DNA of 14,248 bases from Gammaproteobacteria bacterium (GTDB lineage Bacteria > Pseudomonadota > Gammaproteobacteria > Steroidobacterales > Steroidobacteraceae): the NCBI GenBank assembly GCA_005877965.1, contig VBNP01000017.1:1-14248 (forward strand), given 5' to 3'. The notes under the pieces are model-generated. The model had not been told where the DNA came from. It saw only the letters and a list, made by a program, of their open reading frames with translations, and searched no databases. Shown piece by piece: positions 6,702 through 12,807 of the stretch (positions within the stretch are counted from its first letter, which is position 1; each line of letters opens with the position of its first letter). The translations under genes were made by a program, and so were the position numbers.

Positions 6702-8291
6702 GTGGCGACGACATATGATGCGATCGTTATCGGATCCGGACACAACGGGCTCGTCTGTGGCGCCTACCTCGCCAAGTCCGGTCTGAGGACCCTCGTTCTG
6801 GAACGCCGCGAGATAGTGGGTGGCGCCGCGGTTACCGAGGAGTTCAGTCCGGGGTTCCGCGCATCCCGATTTTCCTATGTGATGAGCCTGTTGCATCCAC
6901 GGGTCATCAGGGATCTGGAACTCAACTCGTTCGGGCTGGAAGTATTGCCGGCCAACGATCTGTTCTGCCCCCTCGGCGCTGACGACTACATCGTCTTCAG
7001 TGACGACATCAAGAAAACCCAGGCCGAGTTTGCGCGGTTCTCGGCTCACGACGCGGAGGTCTATCCGCAGTTCGCGCGTTATCTCGAGGAGTCCGCGGCG
7101 GTCGTGCGGCAGTTGCTGTTCGAGACGCCGGTCGACCCGGTGCGGCGCGGCTGGAGTGGCTTCAAGAAAAGTGCCGCCCTGCTGTGGCGGCATCGCAAGA
7201 TCGGCGATCGTGCCTATCGGATGATCGACCTGTTGACCCAGAGCGCCTACGACTATCTGTCTGCCTGGTTCGAGCACGACACGATCAAATGCGTGCTCGC
7301 GTACTATGCCTCGATCGGCACCTTCGCGGGCCCCAAGTCCCCCGGCACGGCATACGTGCTCATGCATCACCTGATGGGCGAGCATCAGGGGGCGGGCGGT
7401 TGGGGCTTCGTGCGCGGCGGTATGGGCGGTATCACGGCGGCGATCGCGCGCTCGGGAGCTCGCTTTGGCATGCAAATCACGACCCAGGCCCCGGTGGCGG
7501 AGGTGCTGGTGAACGCCGGCCGTGTGCAAGGCGTGCGCACGCTCGACGGCCGCGAATTCCGCGCCAGGGTCGTAGCCTGCAACGCCGCGGCGACCACGCT
7601 GTTCCGGCGGCTGGTCGCGCCCCGGCACTTGCCGGCCGACCTGTTGCGGGAGATCGACACGTTCCGCACGTTTTCGACGGCCTTCAAGATGAACATCGCC
7701 GCCCACGAGCCGCCGCGCTACCGGGCCTTCGATGCGGCGCGCGAGCGGTTCGGGTATCCGACCTACGTGCACATCGGCCCGGATATCGATTATCTGGAGC
7801 GCGCTTACGACGACGCCAAGTACGGCTGGTATTCCAGGCGGCCGTTTCTCACCGCGGTCGTGCCGACCATCGTGGATGATTCCCTGGCCCCTCCCGGCAA
7901 GCACGTCATCAATGCCTTTGGCGGCCACGCGCCCTACACGCTGCGGGACCATGCCTCATGGGCGGACGAGAAGCCGCGTCTGACGAAGGCGGCCCTCGAC
8001 GTGCTCGACGAGATGGCGCCCGGGTTCTCCGGACAGGTCATCGCTATCGAGACGCTCGTGGCGCCGGACCTCGAGGCCATCGTCGGCCTGCCCCAGGGCC
8101 ATATCTTCCACGGGGAACTCTCGGCCGATCAGCTGTTCTGGCAGCGTCCCGCACCCCATTGGGCGGACTACCGCACTCCGATAATCGGCCTGTACCAGTG
8201 CGGCTCGTCCTCGCACCCGGGCGGGGGCGTCTCGGGCATTCCCGGACACAACGCGGCCCGCGAGATCCTCACGGACTGGAAGCGTCTCTAG
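6702..8291 (+). CDS. PYROXD2 / phytoene-dehydrogenase-like FAD-dependent oxidoreductase
   Basis: 529 residues, the expected length for the PYROXD2-like branch of the phytoene desaturase/amine oxidase flavoprotein group. The Rossmann dinucleotide motif GSGHNG is at 11-16 after the hydrophobic strand AIVI, followed by the LVLERRE acidic end of the second strand and the GG-A motif (VGGAAVTEE). The C-terminal FAD-contacting segment GSSSHPGGGVSG is present near 505-516. Members oxidise C-C or C-N bonds, but substrates are mostly unproven; carotenoid work is unlikely because no other carotenoid gene is nearby. It is first in the five-gene operon, and the next gene starts 80 bp on. Within this locus it could oxidise an amino acid derivative (inference). 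Confidence 0.88.
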   Translation: MATTYDAIVIGSGHNGLVCGAYLAKSGLRTLVLERREIVGGAAVTEEFSPGFRASRFSYVMSLLHPRVIRDLELNSFGLEVLPANDLFCPLGADDYIVFSDDIKKTQAEFARFSAHDAEVYPQFARYLEESAAVVRQLLFETPVDPVRRGWSGFKKSAALLWRHRKIGDRAYRMIDLLTQSAYDYLSAWFEHDTIKCVLAYYASIGTFAGPKSPGTAYVLMHHLMGEHQGAGGWGFVRGGMGGITAAIARSGARFGMQITTQAPVAEVLVNAGRVQGVRTLDGREFRARVVACNAAATTLFRRLVAPRHLPADLLREIDTFRTFSTAFKMNIAAHEPPRYRAFDAARERFGYPTYVHIGPDIDYLERAYDDAKYGWYSRRPFLTAVVPTIVDDSLAPPGKHVINAFGGHAPYTLRDHASWADEKPRLTKAALDVLDEMAPGFSGQVIAIETLVAPDLEAIVGLPQGHIFHGELSADQLFWQRPAPHWADYRTPIIGLYQCGSSSHPGGGVSGIPGHNAAREILTDWKRL

Positions 8292-8371
8292 GCGAAGCCC
8301 TGGCCTTGGGCGCCACCCGGGTCGCGTTCGAGGTACGATGGGCATCCTCTTTCAAAGCGAGACTACGACGC

Positions 8372-9385
8372 GTGAGCACCGAGAGTTACATCAGGCCCGA
8401 CATTGCGGGCGAGAAGGCTTACGACCCAATGAGGGAGCCGCGCTATACCGAGATCGCAACATTCATGCGTGCTCCTCTGGCAACCACACTTGAAGGTGTG
8501 GACATTGGACTGATCGGCGTCCCGACTGATCTCGGGGTCACAAACAGACCTGGCGCACGACACGGCCCGCGCGAAATACGCAACGCGTCCAGCCTCATGC
8601 GGGCATTCAACCTGGGCCTCGGCGTCAATCCGTACGAGCTGTGCCGGATTGCCGATCTCGGTGACGTACGCCTCTCTCACCGCTACGACCTGGAAAGGCA
8701 GAACGAGGATATCGAGGCCTTCTATCAGAAGGTCAACGCGGCGGGCGTCATACCGGTCAGCGCCGGCGGCGATCACTCCATTACCTATCCCATATTCAAG
8801 GCCATTGCCGCCCGAGCGCCGATTGGCATGGTGCACATTGACGCTCACACCGACACCTGGGGTGAGTTCTTCGGGTCAAAATTCACTCACGGCGCGCCTT
8901 TCCGTCTGGCCGTTGAAGCCGGTGTGCTCGACCCCAGGCGCACCATCCAGATCGGCATTCGCGGCGGCCAGAACTTCATGGATGGGATCGAGTTCTCCCG
9001 ATCGCATGGCATGCGCGTGGTCTTCATCGAGGAGTTCGCCTCGCTGGGCGTCGATCGCGTCATCGAAGAGGCGCGCGCGGTGGTGGGTGATCGACCGACA
9101 TACATCTCATTTGACGTAGACGGGCTCGATCCCGTCTATGCACCCGGTACCGGCACCCCCGAGGTCGGCGGCATCACAACACTGGAAGCCCAGCGGCTGT
9201 TGCGTGGTTTGCGGGGTCTGAACCTCATCGGTGGTGACGTGGTAGAGGTTGCGCCGCCTTACGACCAGACAGGCAACACTGCATTGGTCGGAGCTACCAT
9301 GATGTTCGAGATACTGTGCCTGATCGCCGACCGACATTTTGGTGCCGGCCGCGGTGGCCGGTCAGGCGACCGCTCGGCCCGGTGA
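8372..9385 (+). CDS. Agmatinase-family ureohydrolase (guanidino compound hydrolase)
   Basis: 337 residues from GTG 8372. The arginase/agmatinase manganese ligands are all visible: H135 (GGDHS), D157, H159 and D161 (IDAHTDT), D248 and D250 (FDVDGLDP). Such enzymes hydrolyse a guanidino group to urea plus a primary amine. The N-terminal GVPTDLGVTNRPGARHGP block is of the agmatinase/guanidinobutyrase/guanidinopropionase kind, not arginase, but the exact substrate cannot be told. The start is uncertain: GTG 8372 has only a weak ribosome site, and ATG 8429 (318 residues, GAGAAGG 11 bases upstream) is an alternative. The frame is open further upstream, overlapping the flavoenzyme gene, but that part is not family-like. 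The next gene, dgcN-like, begins eight bases after the stop, so tight co-expression with D-amino-acid enzymes is likely. Confidence 0.9.
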   Translation: MSTESYIRPDIAGEKAYDPMREPRYTEIATFMRAPLATTLEGVDIGLIGVPTDLGVTNRPGARHGPREIRNASSLMRAFNLGLGVNPYELCRIADLGDVRLSHRYDLERQNEDIEAFYQKVNAAGVIPVSAGGDHSITYPIFKAIAARAPIGMVHIDAHTDTWGEFFGSKFTHGAPFRLAVEAGVLDPRRTIQIGIRGGQNFMDGIEFSRSHGMRVVFIEEFASLGVDRVIEEARAVVGDRPTYISFDVDGLDPVYAPGTGTPEVGGITTLEAQRLLRGLRGLNLIGGDVVEVAPPYDQTGNTALVGATMMFEILCLIADRHFGAGRGGRSGDRSAR

Positions 9386-9393
9386 GAGTGTCG

Positions 9394-10419
9394 ATGCGGC
9401 TGAATAAGCCTTATCTGCTCTTTCTCGCCTCCAGCCAGTCGATGACGGATTGCAAGACGGCCGCCGGTCTTCGCGATTGGTGTCGTGACGACGTCACAGG
9501 ACAGATGGGCTTGCAGGGTTGCGCGGTCGATCTCGGCCTGCCCTGGTATGACCCGGCTCAAGCCTTCGCGGCTGGTGCCCGATCGTTGGTAATCGGCGTG
9601 GCACCGGTGGGCGGCGCCATTCCGACGGAGTGGCGGCCCGCGCTGCTGGAGGCGGTGGCGGCGGGTCTGGACATCGTCAGCGGCATGCATACCCGCCTGG
9701 CCTCGGTGCCGGGCCTGGCGGAGGCGGCGCAACAGCGCGGTTGTCGTTTGCTCGATGTCAGGCACAGCGACAGGGCGTTCGCCGTGGCGAGCGGGGTGCG
9801 GCGCCCGGGTCGGCGTGTGCTGACCGTCGGCACCGATTGCGCCCTCGGGAAGAAATATACCGCGTTGGCGCTGACCTCGGCGCTGCGCTCGCGCGGGATG
9901 GCTGCCACCTTCCGAGCCACGGGGCAGACCGGGATCCTGATTGCGGGAGCCGGCGTCGCGATCGACGCGGTGGTAGCCGATTTTGTCGCCGGAGCGGCCG
10001 AGGCCTTGTCACCCGCAAATGACCCCGCGCACTGGGATGTGATCGAGGGGCAGGGCGCTTTGTTCCACCCCGCCTATGCCGGCGTTACCCTCGGGCTCAT
10101 ACACGGCTCTCAGCCCGACGCGCTCGTGCTGTGTCACGATCCGTCGCGCCGATGCATGGACGGCTATCCGGATTACCCCATTCCGAGCCTCGATTCGGCC
10201 ATGAGGCAGTATCTGACCGCGGCCACGGTGACCAATCCAACAGCAAGGTTCGTGGGAATCAGCCTGAATACCTCGGGCCTGGATGGGGGGTCGAGGCGCA
10301 AGCTGGTGGCCTCTCTCAGAGACGACTTCGGACTGGCCGTGATCGATCCGATACTCGACGGAGCGGGTGACATCGCGCAAGCACTGGCGGTGGAATTCGG
10401 GCCCGGCACCGTGCAATGA
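9394..10419 (+). CDS. dgcN: DgcN-like D-amino-acid (D-glutamate) N-acetyltransferase, DUF1611
   Basis: 341 residues. DUF1611 proteins have a P-loop-like C-terminal domain; the motif VGTDCALGKKYT is at 145-156, preceded by the family's GMHTRL (97-102) and followed by TGQTGI and the VIEGQGAL segment (216-223). Characterised DgcN acetylates D-glutamate with acetyl-CoA. Assignment here rests on these motifs and on the directly following dgcA-like gene, the known pairing. ATG 9394 follows a GAG-rich stretch; GTG 9382 or 9388 in the same frame would add two to four residues and one of them would overlap the upstream stop. The acceptor amino acid may not be glutamate, since a urea-releasing hydrolase precedes it and no dgcR-type regulator is seen. 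Confidence 0.85.
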   Translation: MRLNKPYLLFLASSQSMTDCKTAAGLRDWCRDDVTGQMGLQGCAVDLGLPWYDPAQAFAAGARSLVIGVAPVGGAIPTEWRPALLEAVAAGLDIVSGMHTRLASVPGLAEAAQQRGCRLLDVRHSDRAFAVASGVRRPGRRVLTVGTDCALGKKYTALALTSALRSRGMAATFRATGQTGILIAGAGVAIDAVVADFVAGAAEALSPANDPAHWDVIEGQGALFHPAYAGVTLGLIHGSQPDALVLCHDPSRRCMDGYPDYPIPSLDSAMRQYLTAATVTNPTARFVGISLNTSGLDGGSRRKLVASLRDDFGLAVIDPILDGAGDIAQALAVEFGPGTVQ

Positions 10420-11396
10420 AGCTCCGGGTCGAGGCAGAAAGGTGGCCGTACCGGACCCCGTTTCGGATCTCGCGTGGGGTGGAAGACGCTCTCGATGTGC
10501 TGGTCGTAACGCTGCGCGATGAACGAGGGCACCTCGGTCGTGGCGAAGCCGCCGGTGTCGACTATGCGGGTGAGACGATCGACACCATGAGGCAGCAGCT
10601 GGCGACGCTCGAGCCTGCTCTGGAGGCCGGCATGACGCGCTCGCAGCTACAGCGTCTGCTTCCGGCAGGCGGGGCGCGCAATGCGGTCGATTGTGCCCTG
10701 TGGGATCTGGAAGCCAAGACAACCGGCGTTTCAGTCTGGTCGCGGTCAGGCTTCGACCCTCCGCGCCCGCTTGTGACCTGCCTTACCCTCGGCATCGATA
10801 CCAGCGAGGCCATGGGCCGCGCGGCGCGCGCGGTGCGCGGCATGCCGATGCTGAAAGTAAAGGTGAATGCGCGGCAGCACCTCGAGGCAGTGAGATCCGT
10901 GCACGGAGCCTGTCCGGATGCCTCGATCGTGGTTGATCCCAATCAGGCGTGGTCCGTCGGGCTGCTGAACCGGCTGGCTCCCGAGCTGCATGCGCTGGGC
11001 GTGGTGCTCATCGAGCAGCCGTTGCCGATGGTTTCGGAGGCAGACCTCGGTGACTACCGTGGACCGGTTCCCCTGGCAGCGGACGAGTCGTGCGCCGATG
11101 TGGCATCGCTGGCAGCGCTGTCGCGAGCCTACCGGTACGTCAACATCAAGCTGGACAAAACCGGTGGTCTTACCGAGGCGCTGGCGCTGGCGAGCGCCGC
11201 GCGTGCAGCGGGTTACGAGATCATGGTCGGCTGCATGGCCGGGACCTCACTCGCCATGGCACCGGGCATGGTGGTCGCGCAACGCGCGACGATCATCGAC
11301 CTCGACGGGCCGTTGCTGCACGCTCGCGACCGTACCCCCGGCATTGAATACCGCAACGGTGTCATGCAGGTCCCGCCCCGGGAGCTGTGGGGTTGA
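10416..11396 (+). CDS. dgcA: DgcA-like N-acetyl-D-amino-acid racemase (enolase superfamily, dipeptide-epimerase-like)
   Basis: 326 residues, muconate-lactonising-enzyme subgroup of the enolase superfamily. Catalytic elements are the KxK motif LKVKVN (K147, K149), metal ligands D174 (VDPNQAW), E200 (LIEQPL) and D223 (AADES), and the opposite-face lysine in NIKLDKTGG (K245, or K248). This matches 1,1-proton-transfer racemases and epimerases such as L-Ala-D/L-Glu epimerase. Because it directly follows a DgcN homologue and overlaps it by ATGA, the better assignment is DgcA, which converts N-acetyl-D-glutamate to N-acetyl-L-glutamate. The overlap implies translational coupling. A cell-wall dipeptide epimerase is the main alternative; the absence of a dipeptide transporter or LD-carboxypeptidase nearby argues against it. 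Confidence 0.87.
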   Translation: MKLRVEAERWPYRTPFRISRGVEDALDVLVVTLRDERGHLGRGEAAGVDYAGETIDTMRQQLATLEPALEAGMTRSQLQRLLPAGGARNAVDCALWDLEAKTTGVSVWSRSGFDPPRPLVTCLTLGIDTSEAMGRAARAVRGMPMLKVKVNARQHLEAVRSVHGACPDASIVVDPNQAWSVGLLNRLAPELHALGVVLIEQPLPMVSEADLGDYRGPVPLAADESCADVASLAALSRAYRYVNIKLDKTGGLTEALALASAARAAGYEIMVGCMAGTSLAMAPGMVVAQRATIIDLDGPLLHARDRTPGIEYRNGVMQVPPRELWG

Positions 11397-11403
11397 GCAC
11401 CCT

Positions 11404-12732
11404 ATGACTGCAAGTCGCGCCGCGGGATGGGGAATGGGCGCGCTGCCGCGCATCGTGCGAGGCGAGGGCAGCTACGTTTACGACGCCGACGGACGGCGCT
11501 ACCTCGACGGTTCGGGCGGCCCGGCCGCGTTCAGCATCGGCCACGCGAACCCCGAGGTCAACGCCGCGATCACCGCGCAACTGGAGAAAGTCGCGTGCGG
11601 CTACCGCTACCTCTTTACGAGCGAGCCGCTCGAGCAGCTGACGAGCCTGCTGCTCGCGCGCTGCGGACCTGAATTCGAGCATATCGTTTACTCGGGCAGC
11701 GGTTCGGAGGCGGTCGAGTCGGCGTTGAAGGTGGCGCTGCAGTACTGGGACGCGCGCGGGCTGTCGGCCAAGAAGCGCTTCATCGCCCGCGAGCGCTCCT
11801 ATCACGGCAACACGCTGGGCGCGCTCTCGGTTTCAGGCTTCCTCGAGCGTCGCAGGCCCTTCGAGGGAAGCCTGCTGGACGTATCGTTCGTGTCGGCGGC
11901 CAATGCCTACCGCCCGCTGCGCGGACTCGCAGGATCGGCGCTGGTCGCAGCGCTCGTCGAGGAGCTCGACGAGCGGATCCGCGCCCTGGGTCCCGACAGT
12001 GTCGCGGCCTTCATCTTCGAGCCGGTGGTCGGAGCGGCGGGCGGCGCCGTGCCGGCGCCTGACGGATATGCCAGAGCGATCCGCGCGGTCTGCGACCGCC
12101 ACCAGGTGCTCGTGATCGCCGATGAGGTGATGTGCGGTGCCGGCCGTTGCGGGACCTGGCGGGCGCTCGAGCACGATCGTGTCGTCCCGGACATCCTGGC
12201 GATCGGCAAGGGGCTCGCGGGCGGCTACATTCCGCTCGCGGCGACGATCGTCCGCAGGACTGTCGCGGAGACGATCGTCGCGGCGCAGGGGACGATACTC
12301 ACCGGCCACACCTACTCAGGCCACACCGCGGCGTGCGCGGCGGGGCTCGCCGTGCAGCGCATCATCGAGCGTGAGTCCCTGGTGGCCCGCGTCAAGGCGC
12401 GCGGTGAGACGCTGCAGCGTGAGCTCAGGCAGGCTCTCGCGCGATTCGAGGAAGTGGGCGACGTGCGCGGTCGCGGCTACCTGATCGGGATCGAGCTGGT
12501 CCAGGATCGCGCGACTAAGGAGCCCTTCCCGGGGGAGCGGGCCTTAAGCCAGGCGATCGGTCGCCGTGCGTTCGAGGAGGGTCTGATCGTTTATCCCTGC
12601 GCGGGCAACGTCGGCGGCGTGAAGGGCGACACGATCATCGTGGCGCCCCCTTTCAATGCCTCCGAGGCGGAGCTCTCGGAGCTCATCGATAAGTTCACCG
12701 GAGCGATCGGCCGCACGCTGGCAGCGGGGTAA
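11404..12732 (+). CDS. Class III PLP-dependent aminotransferase
   Basis: 442 residues, in the size range of omega-amino-acid aminotransferases rather than the shorter ArgD type. Fold type I landmarks are GHANPEV (46-52), SGSGSEAVE (97-105), RSYHGNT (131-137), EPVVG (206-210), the PLP-ring Asp240 in IADEVMCGAGR, and the Schiff-base lysine K269 in AIGKGLAGGY. It moves an amino group, usually from a terminal or beta amine, to a keto acid acceptor. The ATG lies seven bases after the dgcA stop; the ribosome site is weak, so coupling to dgcA translation is likely. The open frame extends far upstream but overlaps dgcA, so the extension is rejected. A sensible job is to transaminate the amine that the ureohydrolase exposes (inference). 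Confidence 0.9.
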   Translation: MTASRAAGWGMGALPRIVRGEGSYVYDADGRRYLDGSGGPAAFSIGHANPEVNAAITAQLEKVACGYRYLFTSEPLEQLTSLLLARCGPEFEHIVYSGSGSEAVESALKVALQYWDARGLSAKKRFIARERSYHGNTLGALSVSGFLERRRPFEGSLLDVSFVSAANAYRPLRGLAGSALVAALVEELDERIRALGPDSVAAFIFEPVVGAAGGAVPAPDGYARAIRAVCDRHQVLVIADEVMCGAGRCGTWRALEHDRVVPDILAIGKGLAGGYIPLAATIVRRTVAETIVAAQGTILTGHTYSGHTAACAAGLAVQRIIERESLVARVKARGETLQRELRQALARFEEVGDVRGRGYLIGIELVQDRATKEPFPGERALSQAIGRRAFEEGLIVYPCAGNVGGVKGDTIIVAPPFNASEAELSELIDKFTGAIGRTLAAG

Positions 12733-12750
12733 CCTTCAGCGCGGTTGCCC

Positions 12751-12781
12751 GCATCGCTCCTGCTTCGAGCAGGATCGATGC
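12751..12781. terminator. Strong hairpin between convergent genes, possible bidirectional terminator
   Basis: A 14-bp stem with one C/T mismatch around a three-base TCG loop (inner stem CCTGCT/AGCAGG, outer GCATCG/CGATGC). It lies between the aminotransferase stop (12732) and the receptor stop (12808), the right place to end both transcripts. There is no T tract on either side, so termination may depend on other factors. Confidence 0.5.
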
Positions 12782-12807
12782 CGGCACCGGTCAGTTCGGC
12801 GAGAGCC

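Noticed and set aside
6567..7952. 461-residue minus-strand open frame inside the flavoenzyme gene
   Set aside because: Antisense shadow: the plus strand encodes an FAD protein with motifs at both ends, and the antisense product is Arg/His-rich without domains.
7958..8371. Long upstream extension of the ureohydrolase frame
   Set aside because: It overlaps the conserved C-terminus of the flavoenzyme and encodes low-complexity Arg/Gly-rich residues. The family-like sequence begins around 8372-8429.
8292..8371. TACGAT at 8334-8339 as an internal promoter of the operon
   Set aside because: The only TTG-like -35 candidate lies 22 bases upstream, too far. Nothing else supports a promoter in this 80-bp gap.
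10416..11396. Cell-wall L-Ala-D/L-Glu dipeptide epimerase as the main call
   Set aside because: The active-site residues fit, but the four-base overlap with a DgcN homologue favours the N-acetyl-amino-acid racemase role, and no murein-peptide genes are nearby.
10990..11403. Upstream extension of the aminotransferase frame within dgcA
   Set aside because: It is out of frame with the well-supported racemase and rich in Trp/Arg/Ser, typical of a shifted reading frame; the normal N-terminus begins at 11404.
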